A stretch of DNA of 64,000 bases from Elmis aenea (lineage: Eukaryota; Arthropoda; Insecta; Coleoptera; Elmidae): positions 65,186,108 through 65,250,107 of the forward strand of contig OX393577.1 in assembly GCA_947652605.1 (NCBI GenBank), in the 5' to 3' direction. The notes under the pieces are model-generated. The model was not told where the DNA came from. It worked only from the letters and a program-made list of their open reading frames with translations, and made no database searches. The position numbers and the translations under genes were made by a program. Shown here in pieces: positions 1-11,766 of the stretch (positions are counted from its first letter, which is position 1; the number at the start of each line of letters is the position of its first letter).

Positions 1-1673
1 AAATTTAGTAAAAATTGGCACTTTTCTCGTTAAATGAATCCAGAAGCTCCTAAATTTGTAGCTATAATCGTGGAACAACGTGGAACAACGTGCCGTTTCT
101 GCGCATCGATTTTTAATATCACAAAAGCATTTTTCAAAGTTACTTCATCTGGTGCCCCTGACACTTTGATAAATTCCTCAATCGTTATAGAGGATGCATA
201 TTTGAAGAACTATATATTTCAACTTTGAATAAGTTTGAAAAAGTTTTGTTGTAAATATAATTTATTGCACCGCTAACTATGGAAAGCTATTTGAACAGAG
301 TTTCCTTGAATAAAAATTACTTCTCACAATCTTCCCCAAATTTTGCAGTTCAATAAAGGAGTACTTAAATAATTGTTCTCTTTGAGTGAATTCATTGCTA
401 AAGTTCTTTATGTTTGCGGCTGGAAACTGACTATAAAAAGGCGTTTTCCAACAGTAACTTGTTCGGCATGTAGTATAAGATTTATACGGTGACGTAACTA
501 CAAGTTGAATCGATTTGCAGTCCTGGAGGACAAGTATGTTTACATGATTAAATATTCTGGCAATGACCATATTCTTGGAGTGGATGCTTATGAAATAACA
601 AACTCGTAAGGCAACAACACTTTCCTTTCGCGAAAATTGCTTAGGCGCATAAAAAAAGAGAAGAAAAATGTCGAGTACCTCAAATTTCATATTTTGTGGG
701 TATTGACGCAGATTATTCTAAACAAGAAATGAAACATTTAATCCCCAAAATTCGTACCATAAAGACGTTTGGTTTAAAATTAAACGGATTGGTGAATGTC
801 GTACGGTTTTAGATGACGTTACATATTAATGAAATTTGTGTGGAGTAAGTAAATTTGCAAATGAAAGTGATCCCGCTAAGCTGATATGACAAGGCGGATG
901 GTGTATGGAGTAATATAAGCAGATGCTGCAAACCATTAATTCCAAGCATTGGTATGTAGCGGGTGTTTGTTTGAATCGGGCCTCTTTAAACAGCTTTGTA
1001 AATATTAAATGTCTGTTCTTAGATGTGGATTAGAAATTTCGGTAAATTTCCGTTTCAACTCAGTTTGCTCGAAACGATTTTGTATGATTTACATAGCGAA
1101 GAACCAGAAAAATAGAGAATTTTATGTATTTTTGTAACTCCCTTTTATAATCATGAGCTGATACATTTTTTTCCACTAGAAAACTAGTGGACCATACCAA
1201 TAAAAAAAATGTTTTGGGAAAGCCTGCTTTATTTTAAGATCTTCATCGAAGCAAAAACGTTTTTCTTGCGGATATTTGATATCATTAACACAATGAAATT
1301 GTTGTCGTGCAGGAATTCTTTTGACAAATTTTTTTAAAGATAATGACGCCCTGAGCAAAACTATAATGATATTCCCTCGCCTGTAAATAATTTTTGGCAC
1401 AACAATTTAACAGGTATATTATTTCGCTTGAAAAAGAAAGTGATAAAGAAGTTTGTGTATTCCATGGAAGTAACATAATCTTAAAAGAAAATACTACATC
1501 ATACACATATTATGTGAGAACAAAAAAAAAAATCATTGCAGATAAATCACACAGTATAATAAACATTGAATCACAAAAATGCCTTAAACTAAGTTTTCTG
1601 CATTATTTACTCTTTTTTTTGTATAGTGGAAACCATTTACTTAATAAAGAAGAAAATTTAATATTTTAAAATA
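1..1673. other. AT-rich sequence, no supported gene
   Basis: This stretch lies downstream of receptor exon 2, so it is probably part of a later receptor intron. A 137-codon open frame on the minus strand (277-690) has no motif I recognise and no convincing start context, so I do not call it a gene. A short direct duplication of GTGGAACAAC occurs near 70-95. I see no TM7-type exon for the receptor here. Confidence 0.4.
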
Positions 1674-2245
1674 TACAAGGTGTTCCAGATAGCACTTTCA
1701 GCATGGAGATATTGCTTATTGTAAGAGATAGAGGTTTGCTTAAATTATATGAATTATTATGAAGTATGAGAGGAGCTACAATTCATTTAAAAGGTGCAAA
1801 ATTCCTCCTACTTTGGAAGTTACAGCAAAAATATGAAAATGTCGAATGTTTTTTTCTCTGAAATCCATTGAAAAAGTACGAAAATCCTCCTACTTTGGAA
1901 GTTATCGCAAAAAATATGAAAAAGTCGAATGTTTTCTTCTCTCAAATCCATTTAAAAAGTACAAAATTTCTCCTACTTTGGAAGTTATAGCAAAAAATTT
2001 GAAAAAGTTGAATGTTTTCTTCTCTCAAATCCATTTAAAAAGTACAAAATTCCCCCTACCTTGAAAGTTATGGCAAAAAATATGAAAAAGTCGAATGTTT
2101 TCTTCTCTCATAGCTTTTTGGACTTTTAAAAATAGATTGTAGCCCCTCTCATACTTTAGAATAATTCAACTAGTTTAAGCAAACCTGTATCTCTTATAAA
2201 AGCGAGATTCCCATGCTGGATATTTAATTTGGGACATCCTGTATA
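1674..2245. mobile_element. Non-autonomous TIR element of the ACAGGGTGTyCC type
   Basis: The two ends are long imperfect inverted repeats. The left end begins TACAAGGTGTTCC and the reversed right end begins TACAGGATGTCCC. The arms share further blocks, including GTAAGAGATA, AGGTTTGCTTAAA and TATGAGAGG. The interior is almost wholly a minisatellite, listed separately. No transposase is present, so it is a MITE-like element. The TIR start is shared with several other elements in this window, at 7.3-8.7, 8.2, 12.3, 28.8, 45.7 and 57.4 kb. I cannot assign its superfamily. Confidence 0.6.
1783..2115. repeat. 83-bp tandem repeat, four copies
   Basis: Four units are spaced exactly 83 bp apart; the shared word GTCGAATGTT (GTTGAATGTT in the third copy) starts at 1841, 1924, 2007 and 2090. 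Each unit also carries CTTTGGAAGTTA and TTCTCTCAAATCC or close variants. The array fills the interior of the TIR element at 1674-2245. Open frames across it are repeat artefacts. Confidence 0.85.
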
Positions 2246-2924
2246 GAGTAATTCAATTTCGTGAACAACTTTTGGGATCTTCGTTATAGCTAGAATAGCT
2301 GAAAACCCGTTTTTCGTTGTTTTGCTACAACTTATTTTCTATAAGTACAAAAATCTAATGATTTTGTAAAAATTACATAGCATCAATTTTTATTCTGCAT
2401 TTAACGATCTATCAATCTTGTAGCCCAGTCGATTCGACTTTGTCTGTTGAATATTGATTTTGCCATACCATTTTCACATAATTTCTGACTTCAAAAATAA
2501 ATCATTTGATTGTATAACTAATAATAATGAAAAAAATATTGTTAAAAATGTTTTTCACAACCAAAGAAAGATGCTAAAATTACTTTCCTTAAAAAAAGCT
2601 TGGGCAAGTCTTAGATTTTTTCAATTTAAACAAAACGGTTGTAGATATTCTAAATCTAAGTTAAACAATTAAAAGTTTAACTTAGCCAAATTTAAACCTA
2701 TGCTCTATCTGTAATAATAAACGAGATCCTAGCAGTTGTTCTCGAGTTTAAATCAGGCAGCATATGTTCTTACTATTATTTTCTGTTTCTTGATACTTTC
2801 CGCTTATACTGGAACAGTAACTGTTTGTGAAATGCACCGATGTCTCATAAACATCGGTTTTTGCGTTAAAAGGTTCCCACTAAACGTAATTACTAAATTT
2901 TTAATCAAAAAGGGATCAATTAAC

Positions 2925-3610
2925 CTGATATGGGTAACTCGTTAAGTTCACGTCCGACAGCGTAACGTTCAGGATCACCATTGGGGAGACGCAAACAAGA
3001 AACAGAATACTAGTCGACCCTAGCAGTAGCACGAGCCTTCTCTCTTCGGCAAATTTACGAGGATCGTCATCACCGGTGACCGTTCTGCTGATCGTCATGC
3101 GACGACGTCGCTCGCACGAACGTCTGTACACCACCAGTATCCTCAGATTCAGGGCGGCCAACAGTATTATCGGTATTACTTTAAAAATAAGCTCCAAAAG
3201 AACCGTGTATACGCTGTACAACGGATGGTCCACAACAATTGACACGTCTTGTCGCTGGTAGAGCGTTATTCCGCTCGGGTATAATCTACAGGTGGTGACG
3301 CTGCTGCGGAACACATTAGGAACGTATAATATAAAAGTTGAAATGGGGATGAGGGCGACAGCTCGGCGAGGAGAGCCCAAAACTGGACGAACACGACCTG
3401 GGTGGCACACGCTGACGTAGCGTTCGACTGTCAGTGCCAGCAGCATCAGGACACCAACACCCAGACATCCATTGCCCAGGAATAACTCCAGGTGCGCGTG
3501 GTAAAACGCTAGCGTTGAGCTCTCCCAGCGACCAGAATCAAGGTGCACAAGGACTCGCCAGGCAAAAGGAAGTGCGAAGAGTATGGCTAGCAATGCAGCT
3601 GCTGAGTATC
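2925..3610 (-). CDS. Class A peptide-type GPCR, coding exon 2 (TM2 to TM6)
   Basis: This exon encodes residues 86-313 of a rhodopsin-family receptor. It starts after a TTTTTTTTCAG acceptor and ends CAG|GTTAAT. TM2 spans about 86-108. TM3 ends in the ERY variant of the DRY motif (147-149), followed by VSVCHPG. TM4 is near 168-186, an ECL2 cysteine is near 192, and TM5 is about 215-243. A basic third intracellular loop with RRSCERRRR precedes TM6 (276-301), which has the usual proline (CVSP). The exon opens with two bases that complete the glycine codon begun by exon 1 at 38364, giving MRG-YSAAA across the junction. The exon ends in phase 0. TM7 and the tail must be encoded left of the window. 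Overall layout resembles FMRFamide-receptor-like peptide GPCRs; the exact ligand class is not established. The codon at 3591-3593 is an internal leucine, not a start. Confidence 0.9.
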
Positions 3611-3689
3611 CTGAAAAAAAAATACAGCATTAGCTTAGGATGGCCATGGGATTAAAAAATACTCTTTGTTTAACGAGAATTAATTGGCA

Positions 3690-4080
3690 ATACATTCTAA
3701 AGATACACAGTTGAAAAAAATGTTGTTCTTAAACTGTTAAATATTCTTCCCACATTTCCTGTCCTTTCGCTTATTTCCTTATCTATTCCTCGATTTTTCT
3801 CTATGATCACTCCTAAATATTTAAAGCTTTCTACGTGTTTTAACCTAAGCCCATATAAAGTGATGTTATGCCCTTTGTTCTCTGTTGTAACGTTCATAGT
3901 TTTAGTTTTTTTGGTATTTATTTTCATATTAATTTTTTTCAATTCCTCGTCTAGAGTTTCTAGATTATGTTGCAGATTTTTTCTGTTTCCGCGACTAAGA
4001 CCATGTCGTCTGCGAACATTAGCTCCGTTATTTTTTTTCCCCATTTTCCTGTTGCCTAGGTGAATCGGTCTCATTTTTGT
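3690..4080 (-). mobile_element. LINE reverse transcriptase fragment, frameshifted
   Basis: The minus strand encodes the region just after the RT catalytic motif. One frame near 3990-4030 reads FADDMVLVAETE, and after a frameshift the neighbouring frame continues NLETLDEELKKINMKIN, KTKTMNV and FKYLGVII. These are hallmarks of the RT palm/thumb boundary in non-LTR elements. It is about 125 codons of a roughly 1000-residue ORF2, so it is a dead fragment. It sits about 80 bp inside receptor intron 1, close to the exon 2 acceptor. Confidence 0.75.
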
Positions 4081-5692
4081 TTTACTTCTTTAATTACCCC
4101 ATCTATAACTACTGAGGACTCTCAGTAGAAGATGTAAATACGTAAGATTAATTAAAATACACTCTTTTTTAAATTGAAAGTACTTGAATAAGCTTATTTA
4201 TATTAATAATGGATCACTTGATTAATCAAATAATTTATCAAGTAGGAAACTTATTGTAGATACATTCCCTTGAAAAAGAAATTCAGGGAATTGGTTTGGA
4301 AAATGTAATTTAACAGGGAAATAAATTTAGGGGTACATTATGCTTTGTAGTGTGTTGATTTTTGTAGCACATATTGTGTACGGTTTTTTGTTGTTGTTAA
4401 TTTTTTTAACAATTGCCTTAATGTATTCTACTTAAAAGTTTTCGCTTGTAATACTAAAATCCTTAAGTCCATATTTGAGACCCAAAACTACTTTTATAAT
4501 TACAGATCGCAGCCCATACTGTCTCACAAGCATAATTCAAGATTTAAAGAATGCGTAAATGTTTTAAAAGTAAAGTTTTTTGCAGATAGATAACGCTTCA
4601 GATAAACTAATCAAGAATGCTAATCCTGCACTTTCCTAAATATTGCTCAACTTGACACAAAACTGCATGATTTTGTTAATTTTCTCGAAAACGAAGCTTG
4701 TAAATCGGTTCTATATTCATTTTCCTTAGCATTATTTCTTTATACCCAGCCATAATTGGCTAATAAGTTTAACTGAATTGAAATTAAAAAGCTTAAAACA
4801 CAAAAGATTCACCTTGTACATTGTAGAAACACCTTCTACCCAAAATTAGGAAGGGATGTGGGACAAAAGGGCGGCTTTTATATAAAATTCATTGATAATT
4901 AACGCTAAAAAGTGTTAACGATTGTATACTAAGGATAATTAGATTTTTGAACGTATAGAAGCCCGTTTTTTGTTGTTGTACGCTTTAATTAGGCCACCGA
5001 AATTTTCTCAAGGAAACGTGTGTTAATTTTAGAGAAAACAAGAAACAGACAAAATCGTTTTCCTTGGATATATTCGATTAATTCCTAATGTGTTTTTGAA
5101 AGCTTCGCTCATTATGCAGTTCCCTGATTGTCCTTTCAGTTAGCGAATTATTGCATGTCACAATTACCTGTTGACTTCAAAATTGCTCCTGCAATATTTG
5201 ACCGATATTGTAATCTACATATCACATAAACGACTTCATTTTACATTACAATAATTAAATGTAAATTTGCTGTTGATTTTAGTATACTTGTAATTAAAAT
5301 GTCATGTATATGCAAATTTCTACGTGGTACATACTGGAAATTCATAAGCGAGTGATTTCACAGCTGTTCTTCGCCTTTTGAAGCGTGCGATCAAGCGAAA
5401 TCACGTAAAAACATGATATTACATTCTTAACACACAGAAAAATATAAAGGGATGTTTTTAAGAGGGGAGAATATTAGGTTGAATGCGTATTGTAACCAAA
5501 ATATTTGATGTTTGTTTAGCGAAATTGGTTTAGGCTGAAAATACCTAACATTCTGAGGTACAACTTCAAACATTGAGACGAAGGAAACTTTGGGAAAAAA
5601 GATTTAAGCGTTTTGTGTCGAGTTGTGGGGAGTAAAATGAATAAATTAGTACACATTTTTGATGTTTTTAGTTCTTTAAAATAAACATCGTT
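4081..5692. other. Intronic AT-rich sequence, nothing recognised
   Basis: This is part of receptor intron 1. Short open frames only; no motif, splice-bounded exon or long repeat seen. Confidence 0.4.
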
Positions 5693-5834
5693 ATGGTGAC
5701 TGTACACCTGAGAGTAAAGTACTCTCGAGAGTAGTGTCGCCAAGGATACAGCCCCTGAGAGTAACTCGCGATTGGCTGTATCCTTGGCGACGCTACTCTC
5801 GAGAGTACTTTACTCTCAGGTGTACAGGCACCAT
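5693..5834. repeat. 142-bp near-perfect palindrome (foldback MITE)
   Basis: The left arm includes GTACACCTGAGAGTAAAGTA and CTCTCGAGAGTAG, followed by GCCAAGGATACAGCC. The right arm repeats these as the reverse complement, around a loop of about 20 bp (CCTGAGAGTAACTCGCGATT). The outermost match is ATGGTG/CACCAT. The arms are nearly identical, which suggests either recent origin or mutual conversion. No coding capacity. Confidence 0.85.
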
Positions 5835-6264
5835 TAAGGTCTCTCTAGAGATCGTTATTTTTTAATGTACCAGGGTGCATCTACGATGTTCTTTAATACT
5901 TTGTTTTGAAAAGTTTGGATTATTTTTATGTTGTTGGTTTTTGGTACAAGCCCAGAGCTGTATACCACACGTCCGCACTGGTTTTAGTATTGGCTTTTAT
6001 CGTAGAAGCTTATTATGTACTAACAGAGCGGACTTTTTCCCAACAGCCAATACATTTTTTGATATTTAATACCTAACTTCTCTCTGCTTTCTGACAAGAG
6101 ATTTCCAGTGAGTGTTTGTGTCAAGTGGTAAGCCAAGGTATTTGGCTGTATTGGCGTCTGATACTTATTAATTGACCATTCATGGTTACCGGAGTGTGTT
6201 CCATCCTTTTGTTGGGGAAATCAATATGGACTGACTTGGTTTCGTTAAGTTTCATTCTTTACCT

Positions 6265-6560
6265 TTTTGGCTAACTTTCTTCTTCTTAATCGGTCCCTCT
6301 TGTACTTTTCGGTGTCTTCTTTTCTATTTCTGTGTTATGTTTCTCCACTCCTGCCTATCGTTAGCTAATTGTGGCACATCTCTCCAGCTGACTCCTTTTT
6401 CTTCTAGTCTCTGCCTCACTTCTTTTTCCCATTTTATTCTTGGTCTTCCTCTATTTATTTTTCCCTCCATCTGCATTTTTCATCCTATTTTCGCGTATCT
6501 ACTTTCTGGCATGCGTAGTAGATGTCCAAGCCATGTTAATTGATTCGTCTCCATCTTTTT
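6265..6560 (-). mobile_element. LINE ORF2 C-terminal fragment
   Basis: The minus strand translates to the C-terminal end of a non-LTR polyprotein. Visible blocks are WLGHLLRMPESRYAKIG, GKINRGRPRIKWEKEVRQ and GVSWRDVPQLANDRQEWRN. The order (W-GH-RM, GRPR, W, R-W) is typical of the tail after the RT domain. It is 5'-truncated. A second, shorter copy of the same 3' end lies on the plus strand at 21285-21352. Confidence 0.75.
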
Positions 6561-7369
6561 CTTAGCATCTGTTACTCCTAGGTTATTTCGATTTTTTTCG
6601 TTTTTGATGGTGAATTTAATTATCAAAAATAGCTTAATTATATTCCATTTTTTTATCATCCATCACAATGAATATTATAAGATTTTTCTTTACATGCATA
6701 ATTTTTAGAACGAGTTTAATCCAACAAATATGTTACAAATAATTGTTATTAGCATTACGCAGTGAATAAGCTGAATAACCAGGTAATTTATAATGAGCTT
6801 TAGCTGAGAAAATAAAGGAAATGTCAAAGGTTTCATCAAACTGAACGATTAATAAACAAAACTGTCGTAACTTGTGACAAGATAATTTATTTATCGAAGA
6901 AGTTATATATAATTTTACTGTTTATTTTGTTTTAAAATAATTTTTTTACGTGCGTTTGAAGTAGGTAAGAACCAATTACTTAAATGAAAGATGTTGTTTT
7001 CTTTTCATTAAGCTTGAGCTAGCAGAAGTATTTTATTCCGAAAGTTTCTCAACTCCTGAACTGTAGTACTTTGTGCTTTCGATATTCATGGACAAATAGT
7101 AAAAAAACACCTACATAACTTTCGTATAAAGTTTGGTTCTTTAAAGGTTTTCGCAGGGACGGATTCACGAGTAAGCAGGTGAAATATCGTCTATGGTTGA
7201 CGTAAAAATAAATATACTTGAAACAGGCTTTGTAAATGAATGCAAAACCGAATCAAAAATGGTTATTAAATCAGATTATTTCTCGTTTAAATCAATAAAA
7301 GGATAAAAGATTGATTGATATATATACAGGGTGCGCCATTAGTGCGATAAAGTCCATTATTGCCCTTAA

Positions 7370-7604
7370 CCCTTTGCCTGTCCAAAAATTTTACATAAAA
7401 TTTGTGCCGTGCGTCCATTTAAATATTTCACATGTATCATATTCTACAGCTCTATGGGATTATTTTATACGTAAATTGTAGTGTCAGGATAAGTGTAAAG
7501 CATCTAGCAAGTGCAAAGATATGTGTTGTCCATATGATACACAAAGCGTACGAAGGACCATTTTTTTGTGTGCATCACCGGTGATGCACAGGACAGGCAA
7601 AGGG
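7370..7604. mobile_element. piggyBac-type MITE with TTAA target duplication
   Basis: This 235-bp element has inverted ends CCCTTTGCCTGTCC and GGACAGGCAAAGGG. It is flanked by TTAA at 7366-7369 and 7605-7608. The matching position in the opposite arm of the host foldback (near 8643-8648) has a single uninterrupted TTAA, which serves as an empty-site control. TTAA duplication and a CCC start are typical of the piggyBac superfamily. The interior has no coding capacity and contains a short palindrome near 7574-7588 (GCATCACCGGTGATGC). Confidence 0.85.
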
Positions 7605-8193
7605 TTAATGTCAACTTAATAAAAAAAAGTTTTTAATGAAACTTATAGTATTTCTACACGTGCATGTTTTAAAATTAGTTTCAAGTATACAGGGGGTTTC
7701 ATAAAAGTGGGGCGTCACTAAAGGTATTTTTTTTAAATTGAACACCCAGTATATTTTTGCATAATCGAATTCAGCAAGAAAATCTCCATATGACAGTATT
7801 TTGTTTTTTTCATTTTTTTGCGACGTTGCCAATTTATCTTTAAAAATCTTTGAATTTCCAGAAAAACAGGGTACAATACTTGTCAAGAGCACAACCTTAT
7901 GAATAATAATTGGCATATGATATTTTGTACATACAAAGTCAAAAGGTGTAGTCACAGTCATTTATTTATGTTTTAACAATTGACAGCAATTAACTCTGAC
8001 ATTTGTTACTACAGAAATTATTGTTTCTATTGTCAAAGTCGGGGCCTACTCCGAGAAAACTAGGAAATTCCTACACAACGCTTATAAGAATAAGTAAAAT
8101 GTAAATATCTCAGAAAATATTCATTTTAGGTATAGGTAAGTATTAAGAAAAGTTGAAGAAAAACAAAAATGCAACAAAATGACGTAATAATAT

Positions 8194-8276
8194 ACAGGGT
8201 GTTCCATTTGAAAAAATAAAGTTATTGATGTTTGAAAATTGGGAAGTTGGCACATCTATAAGAAACACCCTGTATA
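8194..8276. repeat. Small ACAGGGTGTTCC inverted-repeat unit
   Basis: TACAGGGTGTTCC at about 8194 faces GAAACACCCTGTA ending near 8276. This makes a unit of about 80 bp in the loop of the larger foldback, and the termini match the abundant ACAGGGTGT family. Confidence 0.5.
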
Positions 8277-8690
8277 ATATAAATTAATTTTGATGTATTT
8301 AGACTGTGACTACACCTTTTGACTTTGTATGTGCAAAATATCATTTGCCAATTATTATTCATAACGTTGTGCTCTTGACAAGTATTGTACCCTGTTTTTC
8401 TGGAAATTCAAAGATTTTTTAAGATAAATTGGCAACGTCGCAAAAAAATGAAAAAAACAAAATACTGTCATATGGAGATTTTCTTGCTGAATTCGATTAT
8501 GCAAAAATATACTGGGTGTTCAATTTAAAAAAAATACCTTTAGTAACGCCCCACTTTTATGAAACCCCCTGTATACTTGAAAAAACATGCACGTCTAGAA
8601 ATACTATAAGTTTCATTAAAAACTTTTTTTTATTAAGTTGACATTAAGGGCAATAATGGACTTTATCGCACTAATGGCGCACCCTGTATA

Positions 8691-10737
8691 ATACAGTCTC
8701 AATTTCTGGTAACTAGAGAAGAAATCTGTTCTACAACCAAAAGCTGCTTTTAACTTGGAACCCTTTTTATTATAGGAAAAACTTCAGTTACAATAATAAA
8801 TTTTCATCCTAAGTTTTATTCATATGTGTCGAATTGATTATTTAAAACATGTTTTAACTTATAAGGTTTATTTTTTTAAATAGGTATATTGTAAGAGATG
8901 TATTATTATTTGAGCTTAGAAACAGCTTTTACAAATTTTCATTTCCATGGTCATATAGAACAAAATATTTTAAAATAAATACTACTGGACCTGACTTATG
9001 AGGTAGTGCTGTTAATGGACAAAAGACAATTTAATTTTTATTTTGGGTGCGTAATTTTTTGGAGCCGTACCTGTGTGCTACGCCAATCGAAGCTCCCAAA
9101 AACGGAGAACAAGGATTAACGGTGATTCTCTCTTTAGCTTTTTGCTAGGAAGTTAGAACTTTTACGAATAATTAATGCAAAAAACAAATGATAGATCACT
9201 GTTGTAAATCGTTAATGCATGTTTATTGCAAACTTGCGACCAATTTATAAAAGTCGTTGAGTAAAGAAGCTTAGTTTTGTTGCTGATCATTAGCCTAAAC
9301 ATATTTCAACTGTTATAAAGTTATACATTGCATTTTTTATTAAGATTTTGCCCCTGGCGTTACAAAGTGTTGTTTCAGTTTCTTTATAAATTTCAAAGTG
9401 CCCAGCTTAGTTGAGCTAAAAATAATTGAAAACAGTAGGAGTTTTAGGGTATTTTTATTATTATTTATCGTTTTTACTTGTAGCTATTGTCTTAAACGCT
9501 TTGAAAGAAGACAAAGCTGTGTATGTAGCGAAATAAAAACTGTTGGATAACGTAAATTGTTTGTGAATAAATTATTAAGTGTTCAAGTAAGACTATAGAA
9601 CATTTTTGGAAAGTTATTAAGCAATATTTGTGCTGGTATCTCAGACAAAACTTCGTCTTCCTACGCACCTCTCCATCTTTAGAAAATCTATTTACACTTT
9701 GTTCTTTTCATCGTTTCGCGAAATTCCCATTACAAAAGGAAATATGACTGCGTAGGTGTTAATATAAAAGAAATAAGCAGAACAAATAGCTTCGACTTTA
9801 AATTTACAGTTTTATATTCCAGCCTACTCGTAGTCGAAAAGGCAGCGTCTTTGGTATCGAATTTGGTAAAATATTAGACAGCTGCTGTAATCTACTGTGT
9901 ACTTAATCATGATGCTATTTATTTTGTGCGACGTCAAATATTAATTTTAAACATTTAAATTACAAATTTCTCGAGAAACCCCAGGGAATATTGTGCAAGC
10001 CGGGAGGGTTGTATACAACTACTGTAGATAATTGTGAAAGATGCAATTTCTAGTTATCGTAGTGTAACCGTCTGGACTTGTTGGTTAATTGCAATTGTAA
10101 CAGTAATCAAAGTTTGTGGAGTACTTTCTTGTCTGTTTTGTTACGTTAATTAAAATAGTCCTCACCGAGTGGTTTTTAAATTCTTTTAAATTGATTTGAA
10201 TGCTAAATGTACATGTTTTTACTTGCCACTCAATTATTTTGCTTTAAATACTGGAGCAAAACAAGCAGAGATCTACCAGATAAATGTATTATTGCAATTT
10301 AGCCACCAACTGTCGGCAGTTTTTATGTTTTATCTCTTGTTTTTACGCGCACTTCGTCTCTATATCCGTTTTTTGCAACGTGGGTTTCGCGGAAGCAATA
10401 ACTTATTATCACTGTTATATTTTGCTGGTATTCCAGAACACCTCGAAACTTGCTAAAAATAATGTGTTTTGTTCTTGGAAATATTGGTGATCAATATTCT
10501 CGTAAAAGCACACATAAATTACTGGCTGAGTAAGCATATCACTTTCGTTAACGTTACCATGTGAAGTTCGAAGGATTTATGAATAGGTAAGATAAAACTT
10601 GTTGACAAGCAATCTGAATTTCGCAAACATTTCGTGGGGTCACATAAATTTTATTCTTGAAAACAGAGCCGCAAAATAATTTCATGTTTCTTAGTTAGTT
10701 ATCCGTTCCTGTTTTGCCGTTAGGTGTCGAGGTGTTC
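8691..10737. other. Intronic AT-rich sequence, nothing recognised
   Basis: This is part of receptor intron 1. Open frames near 10196-10490 overlap one another and show no motif. No repeat or exon is supported. Confidence 0.4.
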
Positions 10738-11766
10738 TTATTTGCAGAACTTTTTCCATTTAATTCTGCTCTTGGCTAGTTTTGCAGCTTCGTTCCATGT
10801 GGTGCTCTTCCTTGACAGTACTTGTCCCACTTCTTGGTTCCAGCTTCTACGTGATCTCCCTCTGCTGTTTTTTCTATCCCAGCCTGCGTCCCATATTTCT
10901 TTTACAGGATTCCAAACCTTCATTCTGATTAGGTGCCCAAACCAGTTACGTTGCCCTTCTTCTATTTTTTGAATGATTGAAACAACTTCGAGCCTCTTCC
11001 TAATTTCTTCGTTCTTGATTTTATCTAATCTAGTAACCCCTTCTATTTTCCTTAAAACCCTTATCTCTGCTGCTACAATTTTTGATTTTAACCTGTTTGT
11101 GAGGGTCCAAGATTCGCTTTCATATATTAGCGTAGGTATGACAACAGAGTTATACACTCCAACTTTTGTTTGTTTATTTACTTCTCTCTTGTTCAGGAAT
11201 ACGTTTTTCAATGAGTAGAATAAATTATTTACAGCCTTTATTCTATTATTAATTTCTTGTTCTATACTTTCTTTCTTGTTTATAATCGAACCCAGGTATT
11301 TCAGATTTTTAGGCGTGTTTAAATTGTGTTCATCAATGGTTATGTCGATTTTTTCCCCCTCTCTTGATGTTACTATTATCTCTGATTTGTTATTATTTAT
11401 TTTCATGCCGAATTCACCAAGATGTTCTTTCCATATATTCACCGTTCTTTGTAGTTCTATTTCATTTGGGGCAGCTAAAATTGAGTCGTCCGCGTATAAA
11501 AATTCCTTCACTTTGACAGGCATCAACTTTCTAGTACCCATCTGTATCCCTCTTGCTACTGCACTGGCCTTCTTGGCTATATCATCCATCACTGTTATGA
11601 TTAGTGTGGGGCTCAGAATACTTCCTTGTCTCACCCCTTTGTTAGTCAGGAATGTATCTGTAATATCCGTATGCCCCCCTCTTGTTCTTACTACATTTTT
11701 AGTCTTGCTATAGACACTCTTAATTGCTTTGGTGCAAATACTTAAAAAATGTAATTTAAAATGCAA
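10738..11766 (-). mobile_element. LINE reverse transcriptase, 5'-truncated, 342 open codons
   Basis: This is the longest open frame in the window. It encodes the C-terminal half of a non-LTR retrotransposon ORF2. GVRQGSILSPTL lies at residues 44-55 and the catalytic YADD at 91-94 (FLYADDSILAAP). FGMKINNNKSEI, LKYLGSII, LTNRLKSKIVAAEIRVLRKI, NWFGHLIRM, GRSRRSW and WNEAAKLA follow in the order of this protein class. The endonuclease domain and N-terminal RT are absent, so it cannot act alone. The uninterrupted frame suggests fairly recent insertion. It lies in the host intron, in the same orientation as the receptor. Confidence 0.9.

Larger units (their letters stand above)
7323..8690. mobile_element. 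Large foldback element with about 390-bp inverted arms
   Basis: The left arm runs from 7323 to about 7959 and is interrupted by the MITE at 7370-7604. The right arm (8302-8690) is its reverse complement. Both ends read TACAGGGTGCGCCATTAGTG when oriented inward. Shared inner blocks include GGGGGTTTCATAAAAGTGGG and GTAGTCACAGTC. The loop (about 7960-8301) contains a further small inverted-repeat unit. Similar open frames appear in both arms because the arms are copies. No transposase is visible. Confidence 0.85.

Noticed and set aside
277..690. 137-codon open frame on the minus strand
   Set aside because: No motif, no hydrophobic or repeat pattern I can place, and no splice context. Long chance frames occur in AT-rich DNA, so it is not called a gene.
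1783..2115. CRISPR-like array
   Set aside because: The 83-bp units are contiguous with no unique spacers, in eukaryotic DNA and inside a TIR element.
8429..8641. Gene-like frame with a near-identical partner at 7611-7961
   Set aside because: Both lie in the arms of the foldback; the shared peptide reflects DNA copies in an inverted repeat.
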